Shown here piece by piece: positions 47,960-58,284 of a DNA stretch of 64,000 nt. Both the position numbers and the translations under genes were made by a program. Source of the DNA: Salvia splendens (taxonomy: Eukaryota; Streptophyta; Magnoliopsida; Lamiales; Lamiaceae); the NCBI RefSeq assembly GCF_004379255.2, contig NC_056052.1, forward strand, positions 14,354,589 to 14,418,588, given 5' to 3'. Each line of letters begins with the position of its first letter. Positions within the stretch are counted from its first letter, which is position 1. The notes beneath the pieces were generated by a model that saw nothing but the letters and a program-made list of their open reading frames with translations, ran no database searches and was not told where the DNA came from.

Positions 47960-48340
47960 CCGAGTTCTGATCTCAGACTCATTGCTCTTCTCCCTCCTTC
48001 CCTCTGCTACCTTGAAGCTTTAATCCAAAGTTAGTTTTCAAAATCTCTTTACTTTCATTCTGCTTTCTTTCTTTATGCAAAATATTTTCAATATGTCTTT
48101 CATACTGTTTGATAACGGAATAATTTATCATAACATTCCAATCACAAACCTTACGGTTCTGACCAATACGTTATTACACAATAAGGCTTCTGCCAATACG
48201 TGTTCTAACAACAAGGTTTTAACCAATAAGTTTGATGATTCAAAACTATCAAAATATAACCTGGGTGCAAATAGTATCAGAGCCATTTTAATGGCGGTAA
48301 TGGATGTTAATAGACCTATAAATTTAACCAGCTTTAAGTT
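47960..48340 (+). other. Viral pregenomic leader, copy 1
   Basis: This stretch lies after the TATA box and before the satellite and contains the primer-binding site. The CT-rich start (CTTCTCCCTCCTTCCC) is typical of a transcribed leader. A 92-codon frame (48075-48353) crosses the site and runs into satellite, so it is unlikely to be a real protein. No AATAAA is seen. The rest of the leader probably lies at the other end of the insertion (43302-43420), because the genome is permuted. Confidence 0.6.
48272..48284 (+). other. Mutated tRNA-Met primer-binding site, copy 1
   Basis: The sequence reads TAGTATCAGAGCC, one base away from TGGTATCAGAGCC, the site complementary to the 3' end of initiator tRNA-Met that primes reverse transcription in caulimovirids. 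Copy 2 has the unaltered form. The changed base pairs near the tRNA 3' end and would be expected to weaken priming. Confidence 0.85.
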
Positions 48341-51300
48341 TAAACACTTATAATAGTGATGTTTTTGTTTAAGGTCTACGGTTTAGGGTTTTTCTATAAA
48401 AAAAACTCATGTATAAAGGAGGAACTTAGAAATGATATCAAGAGGGCTCGAACTCGGCACCTCAAAACAATAATGTTTAAGCTCCATGCCGCTAGGACAA
48501 AGGATCTGGATGAGTTTGGGTTTTGGGTTAGAGATTAGGTTTAGGGTTTTTTGACGATGGATTTTAGCCGGAAAACACAATTAATTGTTTTTTGAAGCTT
48601 ATTTTTAATTTCTTAGTTTACGTTTTGTTTCGTTTTTAGTTTTAAAATTTTAATGGCAATTTTGGGAATAAATTTTAACTTTCTGGTTTTCATTTTATTT
48701 CCTACTGTGTTTTTAGGGTATTCTAAACAATTATAAATATAGTGATTTCCTTGAGTTTTGACTATAATATTTAGACAATGGACTAAGGCCAATTTTCTAG
48801 CCTTTATTTTATTTTCTATTGAGTATTTAGGGTTTTCTAAACACTTATAAATAGTGATGTCCTTGTTTAAGGTTTAGGGTTTAGGGTTAAGGGTTTTTTT
48901 ATAAAAAAAACTCCTGTAAAAAGAATAAAATTTAAAATGATATCAAGATGGCTCGAACTCGGAACCTCAAATAATAATGTCTAAGCTCAATGCCGCTAGG
49001 GCAAAGGCTCTAGACGGGTTTAGAGTATAGGGTTTAGGGTTAAGGGGTTAAAGTTTATGGTTAGGGATTAGGTTTAGGGTTTTTTAGACGATGGATTTTT
49101 GCCGAAAAACACAATTAACTAATTTTTGGAGCTTATTTTTAATTTCTTAGTTTTCGTTTTGTTTCGTTTTGAGTTTAAAAATATTAATAGCAATTTTGGG
49201 AATAAATTTGAACTTCTAGTTTTCATTTTATTTTCTACTGTGTTTTTAGAGTATTCTAAACAATTATAAATACACTGATTTCCTTTAGTTTTGACTATAA
49301 TATTTAGACAATGGACTAAGGCCAATTTTCTAGTCTTTATTTTCTTTTCTTTAGAGTATTTAGGGTTTTCTAAACTCTTATAAATAGTGTTTTCCTTGTT
49401 TTGAATACTGTTTTGGACAATGACTTTTGGACATTTCACATCGTATAAGGAAAAAAATTAATTTACATTATTTTTGGATTATTATTTTTAATATTCTAGT
49501 TTTCGTTTTTTTTCCTTGTGAGTTTTCGGGATTTTCGTAGCACTTATAAATAGTGATGTACTTGTTTAGGGTTTAGGATTTGTGGTTTAGGGACAAGGTT
49601 TATGGTCTAGAGTTTAGGGTTTTGGATTTGGCCGAATAACACAATTTACTGTATTTGGGGCCTAATTTTAATTTTATTAGTTTTCGTTTTATTTCATAAT
49701 GTGTTTTTAGGGTATTCTACACACTCATAAATATCGATTTCTTTGTTTTGACTATATTTTTCAGAAAATGGATTACGGCCAATTCTCTAGTTTTCATTTT
49801 AATTCCTTTAGAGTTTTTAGGGTTTTCAAAACTTTTTTAAAAAGGCCATTGATATGACTACGTTTTTTGGACAATGGACTCTGGCCATTTCACATTGTAC
49901 ACGAAAAATATAATTTAATTTATTGTGGCAAAATTTTAAATTTTCTAGTTTTCATTTTTTGTTCCTTTTCAGTTTTAAGGATTTTCTGAACACTTATAAA
50001 TCGCGATGTCCGTGTTAGGGCCTAGGATTTACATTTAAGGGTTTGGGTTTAAGATTTTTAGACGTTGGATTTCGGTTGAAAAACACATTTTACTATTTTT
50101 TGGGGCTTCATTTTTATTTTCGTAGCTTTCGTTGTATTTCCTTTCAAGTTTTTAATTTTTAATAGCAATTTTGGTGATAATTTTTATTTTCCAGTTTTTT
50201 GTTTTTTTCCTACTGAAATATAAGGGTATTCTAAACACTTATAATTATCGATTTCTTTGATTTAACTATACTTTTCATACAATGGATTACGACCAATTTT
50301 CTAGTTTTCAACTTATTTCCTTTAGAGTTTTTAAGGTTTTCTAAATTCTATTAAAAAGTGTTGTTCTTGGTTTTACTAATAATGAATTTTGACTATTTCA
50401 CATCATATAGGGAATAAAATTAATTTATTATTTTGTGATTATTTCTAATTTTCTAGATTTCATTTTATTTCCTTTTTCATTTTTTAGGATTTTCTAAACA
50501 ATTATAATAGTGATTTTTTGTTTAAGGTCTAGGGTTTAGGGTTTTTCTATAAAAAAAACTCATGTATAAAGGAGGAACTTAGAAATGATATCAAGAGGGC
50601 TCGAACTCGGCACCTCAAAACAATAATGTTTAAGCTCCATACCGCTAGGACAAAGGCTCTGGATGAGTTTGGGTTTTGGGTTAGAGATTAGGTTTAGGGT
50701 TTTTTGACGATGGATTTTAGCCGGAAAACACAATTAACTATTTTTTGAAGCTTATTTTTAATTTCTTAGTTTACGTTTTGTTTCGTTTTGAGTTTTAAAA
50801 TTTTAATAGCAATTTTGGGAATAAATTTTAACTTTCTGGTTTTCATTTTATTTCATACTGTGTTTTTAGGGTATTCTAAACAATTATAAATATAGTGATT
50901 TCCTTGAGTTTTGTCTATAATATTTAGACAATGGACTAAGGCCAATTTTCTAGCCTTTATTTTATTTTCTATTGAGTATTTAGGGTTTTCTATACACTTA
51001 TAAATAGTGATGTCCTTATTTTTTTTTTTTTAAAATAACTCCTATACGAAGGAGAAAATTACAAATAAACTCCTATACTATAGAAAGGAGGAAATTACAA
51101 TTGATAAAGAGGGCTCGAACTCGGCACCTCATACAATAATGTCTAAGCTCCTTGCCGCTAGGACTTAGGGTTTAGGGTTTAGGGTTTTTTTATAAAAAAA
51201 CTCCTGTATAAAGGAGAAAATTTAAAATGATATCAAGATGGCTTGAACTCGGCACCTCAAATAATAATGTCTAAGTTCAATGCCGCTAGGGCAAAGGCTT

Positions 51301-52866
51301 TAGACGGGTTTAGCATATAGGGTTTAGGGTTTAGGGGTTAAGGTTTATGGTTAGGGATTAGGTTTAGGGTTTTTTAGACGATGGATTTTTGCCGGAAAAC
51401 ACAATTAACTAATTTTTGGAGCTTATTTTTAATTTCTTAATTTTCGTTTTGTTTCTTTTTGAGTTTAAAAATTTTAATAGCAATTTTGGGAATAAATTTG
51501 AACTTCTAGTTTTCATTTTATTTCCTACTGTATTTTAGAGTATTCTAAACAATTATAAATAGAGTGATTTCCTTTAGTTTTGACTATAATATTTAGACAA
51601 TGGACTAAGGCCATTTTCTAGTCTTTATTTTCTTTTCTTTAGAGTATTTAGGGTTTTCTAAACTCTTATAAATAGTGTTGTCCTTGTTTTGAATACTGTT
51701 TTGGACAATGAATTTTGGACATTTCACATCATATAAGGAAAAAAATTAATTTACATTATTTTCGGATTATTAGTTTTAATATTCTAGTTTTCGTTTCATT
51801 TCCTTGTGAGTTTTCGGGATTTTCGTAACACTTATAAATAGGGATGTCCTTGTTTAGGGTTTAGGATTTGTGGTTTAGGGACAAGGTTTATGGTCTAGAG
51901 TTTAGGATTTTTGGACAATGGATTTTGGCCGAATAACACAATTTACTGTATTTGGGGCCCAATTTTAATTTTACTAGTTTTCGTTTTATTTCATAATGAG
52001 TTTTTAGGGTATTCTACGCACTCATAAATATCGATTTCTTTGTTTTGATTATATTTTTCAGAAAATGGATTACGGCCAATTCACTAGTTTCATTTTAATT
52101 CCTTTAGAGTTTTTAGTGTTTTCAAAACTTTTTTCAAAAGGCCATTGATATGACTACGTTTTTTGGACAATGGACTCTGGCCATTTCACATTGTACACGA
52201 AAAAAATAATTTAATTTATTGTGGCAAAATTTTCAATTTTCTTGTTTTAATTTTTTGTTCCTTTTCAGTTTTAAGGCTTTTCTGAACACTTATAAATCAC
52301 GATGTCCGTGTTAGAGCCTAGGATTTACGGTTTAGGGTTTGGGTTTAGGATTTTTAGACGTTGGATTTCGGTCGAAAAACACATTTTACTGTTTTTTGGG
52401 TCTTAATTTTTATTTTCGTAGCTTTCGTTGTATTTCCTTTCGAGTTTTTAATATTTAATAGCAATTATGGTGATAATTTTTATTTTCTAGTTTTTCGTTT
52501 TTTTCCTACTGAAATTTTAGGGTATTCTAAACACTTATAATTATCGATTTCTTTGATTTAACTATACTTTTCATACAATGGATTACGACCAATTTTAGGT
52601 TTAGGGTTTAGGGGTTAAGGTTTATGGTTAGGGATTAGGTCTAGGGGTTTTTAGACGATGGATTTTTGCCGGAAAACACAATTATCTAATTTTTGGAGCT
52701 TATTTTTAATTTCTTAGTCTTCGTTTTGTTTCGTTTTGGGTTTAAAAATTTTAATAGCAATTTTGGGAATAAATTTTAACTTCTAGTTTTCATTTTATTT
52801 CCTACTGTGTTTTTAGGGTATTCTAAACAATTATAAATACAGTGATTTCCTTTAGTTTTGACTATA
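48341..52866 (+). repeat. Satellite between the two viral copies
   Basis: This 4,526-bp stretch holds long-form satellite with type A cores at 48434 and 50587 (2,153 bp apart), type B cores at 48939 and 51229, and an extra core near 51109. From about 51660 it resembles the short form. It ends with the same abnormal join (about 52597) seen left of copy 1. The part to about 51,8xx is matched by 60529-64000 at an offset of 12,187-12,195 bp. A 10-bp deletion near 50379 (ACTAATAATG) is private to this copy. No gene is seen. Confidence 0.92.
51018..51170 (-). repeat. Extra SINE-like copy with duplicated tail
   Basis: A third SINE-like core, distinct from types A and B, lies here. Minus-strand box B (AGTTCGAGCC) is followed by two tail units of the form CTCCTT...AGGAG, separated by TTTATTTGTAATTTT, and then an A-run (T-run on the plus strand from about 51018). 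The core lacks the usual sequence after box A and joins directly to CTTAGGGTTTAGGG. A copy lies in the next unit at 63213-63359. Confidence 0.6.
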
Positions 52867-52985
52867 GCTTATAAGACGGTTGGTAAGCCTTATGTTTAGG
52901 TGTTCCACGCATAGTGTTCCCCTGCGACCAGTTTCTTCCATCTAAACCAACTCCTAATTTAATTTTTCCTATCCCTCTTTTAAAC

Positions 52986-54824
52986 ATGGCCAGTAAGTTT
53001 AGAAGTCTCTTAAGATCCAATACAAAAAACAATAAAAAGGATAAAAATATTGTTTCAAGTAGTGAAACTCATGCCCCTATAGATTATTCTAATTGGAGCA
53101 TCCCTAATGAAAAAATTGAAAACTACTATGATATAGGACTTATTGATTTCAAAACTGCCTTTTCTATAAGGACTCATGAAGAAACTAGAAGCATATTGCA
53201 AAAATCGGAAAGCTTTCCTCTTCTTAATGGAAGATCAATAAAAAGATATATGGAACAGAAATATAGATATGCACATTTTGGTCTTGCCCAAATTGCTGTC
53301 AAACCCTTGGTCCACATAGGAGTTGATACTCCCATTTTACTTGTTCTAAGAGATAAAAGACTCAAGAATTACAAAACTTCTATATTAGCCATGGTTCAAA
53401 CAAACATATGTAATGGTCCCATCTACTTTAACTGCTGTCCAAATTTCTCTGTCGATCTCACAGATCCCATGATCCTTGAATCTCTCATCCATGATGTACA
53501 AATTCAAAGGGATGAGTTTCATGTATGTAAAAACTTTGCTGTCATGTTTAGAGTCTATCTTAGACTAATGACGTCTAATCTGAATCCTAAATTCAGTAAG
53601 AATCCCTTTTCAAAAGGAGAAACTATCCTTCTGCAGGTTGATGCTGAGCAGTCCTCAACCTATACTCCTAAAAGACTAAAATGGGATGAAATTACTATCC
53701 CAAGTCAGTTTACTATAATAGAACCTCAGGCTCCTAGAAACTTAGAAAAAACAGAACCATCTCAGATCATTGAAGAACCAAATGGCACTATAACTGTCAA
53801 ATTTGATAGAACAAATTCTTTCTCAACTTTTAGAAACAATAGGAGTTTCAACTATGAAAGTAGTAGAGCCTCTTGTTCTGACATGCCTAGCACATCTGAA
53901 AGAAATTGGACCTTCAAAACTCCCATACCTCGACCAAATTCTCCTACGGAACAAAACATAGATGACCCTTACTCACCTACTAGGAGTACTATGGTCATAA
54001 CTACTAATAAAGAATTTGAACCTGACATGGATTATCTTAAGAAAGAATTAAGCAATCCTATTTACAAAGAAAAAGAAAGATGGTTCAATGAATTAAATGA
54101 TAAAATTAAGAGTGAAATAAAAGAGAAATGGATGAGAGAAATGAAAAAAATCAAATCAAATTTCTTTTTTTATGATTTCATAGCAATTCATCTATCCTCT
54201 GAAGGATGGTATAATTGTTTCAAAAAACCTGCCATAGAAGTTGGATCAAGCCTTATGAAAAGGTGGTATTCTTCTGAAAAAAATATAGTTATTTCAGCTG
54301 TCCATCCCCCTCTTCAAGCTCTGAAAATTCAAACTTCTAAAGGAGAGATTATTGCTGACCCTTTCAAACGAACTAATGTTACTGACCCTGAGGAAAACAG
54401 AGAATTCCGGAAAATTATCCAACAAAGTAATTTTTCAAACCAAATCCTTGGTACCATTGCAGAACAACTAGATACTATTTCATCAAAATTATTTACTGTT
54501 AATAAACAAAGCATCCTTAACGATACTTCCAAACCTTTTTTCAAAAGCAATGATAATTTGAAAAATAAGAATATTTCCTTCAATTCAAAAACAGAGGAAA
54601 TTCTTAATAAGATCTCTGGAAATCTTGCTGGGCCAAGCAAGTCAACTACGAATGTTATTCAACATTGCCACGAGTCTAGTACTGAACAGTCAAGTTACTC
54701 TTCCTCTGAAAAGGAAGATAATTTTGTTGAAAAACTAGAAGATGTTTTCAAAGAGTCTAGTAACTCCCCTCTTAAAATAAATAAAATTTTCAAGGGAAAA
54801 AGATTTAACAGTAATAAACCTTAA
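52986..54824 (+). CDS. Viral movement-protein region of polyprotein, copy 2
   Basis: This is an uninterrupted frame of 612 residues from ATG 52986 (MASKFRS...). An upstream GTG in frame at 52914 is less likely as a start. The N-terminal 200 residues match the caulimovirid 30K movement protein: HIGVDTPILLVLRDKR at about 110-125 and GPIYFNCCPNFSVDLTDP at 144-161. Residues from about 240 are rich in Ser, Asn, Pro and Lys, then a helical region (KWMREMKKIKSN...) leads to an acidic Ser-rich end. In related viruses this frame continues into the coat protein; here TAA at 54822-54824 ends it. The same TAA is in copy 1, so it predates the duplication or is a natural feature. Confidence 0.85.
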   Translation: MASKFRSLLRSNTKNNKKDKNIVSSSETHAPIDYSNWSIPNEKIENYYDIGLIDFKTAFSIRTHEETRSILQKSESFPLLNGRSIKRYMEQKYRYAHFGLAQIAVKPLVHIGVDTPILLVLRDKRLKNYKTSILAMVQTNICNGPIYFNCCPNFSVDLTDPMILESLIHDVQIQRDEFHVCKNFAVMFRVYLRLMTSNLNPKFSKNPFSKGETILLQVDAEQSSTYTPKRLKWDEITIPSQFTIIEPQAPRNLEKTEPSQIIEEPNGTITVKFDRTNSFSTFRNNRSFNYESSRASCSDMPSTSERNWTFKTPIPRPNSPTEQNIDDPYSPTRSTMVITTNKEFEPDMDYLKKELSNPIYKEKERWFNELNDKIKSEIKEKWMREMKKIKSNFFFYDFIAIHLSSEGWYNCFKKPAIEVGSSLMKRWYSSEKNIVISAVHPPLQALKIQTSKGEIIADPFKRTNVTDPEENREFRKIIQQSNFSNQILGTIAEQLDTISSKLFTVNKQSILNDTSKPFFKSNDNLKNKNISFNSKTEEILNKISGNLAGPSKSTTNVIQHCHESSTEQSSYSSSEKEDNFVEKLEDVFKESSNSPLKINKIFKGKRFNSNKP

Positions 54825-55550
54825 TATAGTAGGCCTTCGCCAGCAGATTTGCTGTATGAAGAAAGAGGTCAATTTCATAGGTCCAGTTATGATGGAACCT
54901 CAATTACTGAATGGAATATTGATGGAAAACCTGAATATGAAATTCTCACTACTTTACAAGAAATGGGAATGGCAAAAATGGCATTTAGATATGCTGGTAT
55001 TTCTGAAAAAGAAGCTTGTGTCCTCCTTGTTAATGGTTTTACAGGCCAACTTAAAAATTGGTGGGATAATGCGTTAAGCCTAGAAAGCAAGGAAGAAATT
55101 CTTAATCATATTGTTAATACCGAAGATCAAGATGGTGAAATACATGAAGCAAGCGATGCTTGTGATTTCCTTATTATTACCATCTCCATGTATTTTGTCG
55201 GAAACCCTAGGGAAGAATATAATAGCTCCTCTATGGTTTTAAATAATCTGAGATGCCCTTCCTTATCCGATTACAGATGGTATAAAGATGTCTTCATAAC
55301 TCATGTCCTCAAAAGAAATGATTGTAATCAAGCCTTTTGGAAAGAAAGATTCATAGCAGGATTACCCAAACTGTTTAGTGAAAGAATAATACAAAAACTT
55401 AAAGATGACATTGATTCTGAAAATATCCCTTTTGAAAATATAACTTTTGGTCAATTATTTACTTTTATCAAAAAAGAAGGATTAGCCCTTTGTATGGAAA
55501 TAAAAATACAAAACAAATATAGAAAGGACAAACAAAATGCCAAAAAATGA
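54825..55550 (+). pseudogene. Viral coat-protein region, copy 2
   Basis: The frame of the movement protein resumes directly after the TAA at 54822 (YSRPSPADLLYEERG) and is open to TGA at 55548. There is no ATG at its start, which argues that it was once part of the polyprotein. The domain contains MAFRYAGIS, LKNWWDNAL and FIAGLPKLFSE, typical of caulimovirid capsid proteins, which are distantly related to retroviral-type capsids. The frame ends in a run of A (near 55541) that has one more A than copy 1, so the zinc-knuckle part lies in another frame. Confidence 0.82.
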
Positions 55551-56013
55551 ATTAGGGTGTTTCTGTGAAATGTTTGGAATAGAAAAAATTGAGGCTCCTT
55601 CGTCTAAGAGCAAAAAGAAAATTAGAAGATTCAAGAAAGATACTCAAAAGCATGATTATTACAGAACGTCACGAAGTAATTTTACAAAATCAAAAAGAAA
55701 ATTCAAACCAACTAAGGATAAAGACAGGGATAAGATAAAATGTGAATATTGCAAAAAGGTGGGTCACACAGAAGAACGATGTTGGAAGAAAAGAAATAAA
55801 AACATTAGGTTACTAAGTAAACAGATTAATAACCTTTTAAGAGAAGAAAATAGTTCCTCCAATTCTGAAAGTGAGTCAGAAATTGAAGAAATTCAAAACA
55901 CCTCTGGAAGTAGTAATTACCATAGTAGTAATGAAAATGAAAAAGATATTTGCAAAATTTGCATCAATACCATTTCTAAAGAAAAGAAGGAAGCTATTCT
56001 ACTCAGAAATTGA
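55537..56013 (+). pseudogene. Viral zinc-knuckle (nucleocapsid) region, copy 2
   Basis: This frame is open for 158 codons and overlaps the end of the preceding one. It holds a basic segment (SKSKKKIRRFKKD) and a CX2CX4HX4C zinc knuckle, CEYCKKVGHTEERC, at about 55741-55782 with all four ligands present. Such knuckles bind viral nucleic acid during assembly. A Ser/Glu-rich stretch and ICKICINTI follow. The frame ends in a stop created by a rearranged patch (56001-56034). Confidence 0.85.
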
Positions 56014-56034
56014 AGAAATTCAAAACACCTCTGA
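56001..56034 (+). other. Locally templated replacement in copy 2
   Basis: Copy 1 has about 60 bp here (46435-46494) that copy 2 lacks. In its place copy 2 has about 34 bp (TCAGAAATTGAAGAAATTC...) copied from 55875-55906, about 125 bp upstream. The patch carries a stop and breaks the frame. Copy 1 does not have it, so it arose after the viral unit was duplicated. Confidence 0.8.
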
Positions 56035-56541
56035 AAGGACTTAATTCTTGAAGAGCCATCTACTTCTAAGAAGATTAGTATAAAGGAAGAGTTCAGCCTA
56101 AACAAACTTTGGGAAAAATATCATTATCAAAGTATATCAAAACAAATAACTACAAAAGACCTTCAGAGTGAAATTAATAATCTTAAAAAACAAATTAATG
56201 AAGAATTTTATAGACTTAAAGAAAAGGATTTTGAATTAGAAACAAGACTTTCTATTATTGAAAATAATACAGAAGTTAATAATTGGGAAAATCCGGAACA
56301 AAATTCAGAAAATAATTCCATAAAAGTCATCCAAGAAATGAATTATAAAAAATGGCATGTTAATGTAACTCTGGTTATCAGTGACTTCAAAACCAACATA
56401 ATGGCGTTAGTTGATTCGGGTGCTGACCAGAATATTATTAGAGAAGGAGTTGTTCCTACTAAATATTGTGATAAAACAAAAGAAAAACTTTACACAGCCA
56501 ATAATAACCCTTTAAGAACTATCCAAGGCCCATATCTGTAA
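56014..56541 (+). pseudogene. Viral linker and aspartic protease region, copy 2
   Basis: This open frame has no start codon of its own. The first part (to about 56330) has a heptad-like pattern (LQSEINNLKKQINEEFYRLK) that suggests a coiled coil. The protease follows, with active-site triplet DSG at 56413-56421 in LVDSGADQNII, as in retroviral-type aspartic proteases that cut the polyprotein. The second half of the fold, with ILGTPFL, lies at 56597 in another frame, so a frameshift splits the protease. The frame stops at 56539-56541. Confidence 0.85.
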
Positions 56542-56596
56542 TAATGGTTATTGTTTCAGAAATATTTTTACAATTGTTGAAGATATCACCTACAAT

Positions 56597-57610
56597 ATGA
56601 TTCTAGGAACACCTTTCCTAACTCAAATCTATCCTTTTAGTGTTGATGATAGTGGCATTACTACCAATATCAAAGGAAGAAAATTAAAATTTAATTTCAT
56701 CTCCCCCATTTTGAAACAAGAAATCCTTAACCTTCAAAGAAGTTCTATCTTTAAACAAATCAATAAGATAACCCAAAAACAAAAACAAATAAGTTATCTT
56801 AAAGAAGAAATTCCTTTCCAAAAAATTGAAGAGCAACTAAAAAATCCTAGGTTTGTTTCAAAAATTAAAGAAATAGAAAATAGTTTTATCAAAAGGGTTT
56901 GTAATGAAGTCCACAATGCTTTCTGGGAAAGAAAGCATCATGTGATTAATTTACCTTATGAAGAAGATTTCCACGAAAGTAAAATCCCTACGAAGTCAAG
57001 ACCCATTCAAATGAATCAGGAACTTCTTGAAGTTTGTAAAAAAGAAATTAAAGACTTACTTGATAAGAAACTTATTAGACCCTCAAATTCTCCCTGGAGC
57101 TGTTCTGCTTTCTATGTCATGAAACAGGCAGAATTAGAAAGGGGAACTCCCAGACTTGTTATTAATTATAAACCCCTCAATAATGTTTTACAATGGATTA
57201 GGCATCCAATCCCTAATAAAAGAGATCTGATAAACAGGCTTTACAATGCAAAAATATTTTCCAAATTCGATCTTAAATCTGGATTTTGGCAAATTCAAAT
57301 TGCTGAGAAGGATAGATATAAAACAGCCTTCACAGTTCCCTTTGGACATTATGAATGGAATGTAATGCCTTTCGGTCTAAAAAATGCTCCTTCAGAATTT
57401 CAAAAAATTATGAATGATATCTTAAATCCTCACAGTCAATTTAGCATTGTCTACATAGATGATGTTCTGATCTTTTCCCACGATCTTGATCAACATATAA
57501 AACATTTAGGAATTTTCTTAAGAACCATTGAGAGAAATGGATTAGTTATTTCTACTCCAAAAATGAAACTTTTCCAAACTAATATAAGATTCTTAGGGCA
57601 TGAGATTTAA
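56597..57610 (+). pseudogene. Viral reverse transcriptase region, copy 2
   Basis: This frame of 337 residues begins with the end of the protease (ILGTPFLTQIYPF). Reverse transcriptase motifs follow in order: RPSNSPWSCSAFYV, RLVINYKPLN, FSKFDLKSGFWQI, the FGLKNAPSEFQ region, and the catalytic YIDD box at 57452-57463 (YIDDVLIFS). A TAA at 57608-57610 cuts the frame in the FLGHEI motif before the connection domain. The enzyme would copy pregenomic RNA into DNA in the cytoplasm. Copy 1 lacks this whole region. Confidence 0.92.
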
Positions 57611-58284
57611 AAGGGAGCTTTCAGACCCATCAGTAGATCCATATCCTTCACAGACAAATTTCCTGATGAGATAAAAGATAAGAATCAATTACAAAGATTG
57701 TTAGGATGTCTAAATTACATCTCAGATTTCTTTCCTAACCTTAGGGAGACTTGTAAACCTCTCTATCAAAGACTTAGGAAAAATCCTTCAAATTGGACAG
57801 AAGAACATACCAATGTGGTTAAAACCATAAAATAACAGGTCAAAACTCTACCTTGCTTAGGTATTCCTAATCCAAAAGCCTTCATGATTATTGAAACGGA
57901 TGCTTCGAACATAGGCTATGGGGGGATATTAAAACAAAAACTGGATTCAAAAGAACAACTGGTAAGATACCATTCTGGTATCTGGAATAATGCGCAAATG
58001 AATTATTCTGTTATTAAAAAGAAATTTTATCCATAGTTTTATGCATTCAAAAATTTCAAGATGACCTTTATAACAAAAGGTTTTTAATCAGAATTGATTG
58101 CAAATCTGCAAAAGAAGTCCTTACAAAAGATGTTCAAAATATTGTCTCAAAACAAATCTTTGCCAGATGGCAAGCCATTTTATCTGTCTTTGATTTTGAA
58201 ATTGAGTTCATAAAAGGAGAAAATAATTCTCTACCTGATTTTCTAACCAGAGAGTTTTTACAAGGTCGCAATGACGGACTCTAG
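57611..58284 (+). pseudogene. Viral RT connection and RNase H region, copy 2
   Basis: After the TAA at 57608 the same frame continues through the RT thumb/connection region (LQRLLGCLNYI) to the RNase H start, ETDASNIGYGG (about 57893-57925), with the first catalytic Asp. In-frame stops lie at 57833-57835 and 58034-58036, and the frame changes near 58035-58042. The rest (IDCKSAKEVL, LPDFLTREFLQ) reads in a different frame to TAG at 58282-58284. RNase H would remove RNA from the RNA/DNA hybrid; this copy is clearly dead. Confidence 0.88.

Larger units (their letters stand above)
43302..48340 (+). mobile_element. Endogenous caulimovirid (florendovirus-like), copy 1, degraded
   Basis: Satellite ends at TTTTGACTATA (43301) and resumes as TAAACACTTATAATAG (48341). 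Between them lies a plant pararetrovirus in plus orientation, circularly permuted so that the polyprotein comes first and the promoter, leader and primer-binding site come last. It is 5,039 bp, about 2.6 kb shorter than copy 2, because protease, RT, RNase H and the start of ORF2 are missing. Identity to copy 2 is very high outside the rearranged parts, so the two are duplicates of one insertion. No integrase is expected or seen, and there are no terminal repeats. It has several stops and frameshifts and is not an active genome. Confidence 0.92.

Noticed and set aside
53174..53365. Minus-strand ORFs opposite movement and coat regions (also 43609, 54329, 54887, 45321)
   Set aside because: They are shadows of conserved viral coding sequence on the plus strand.
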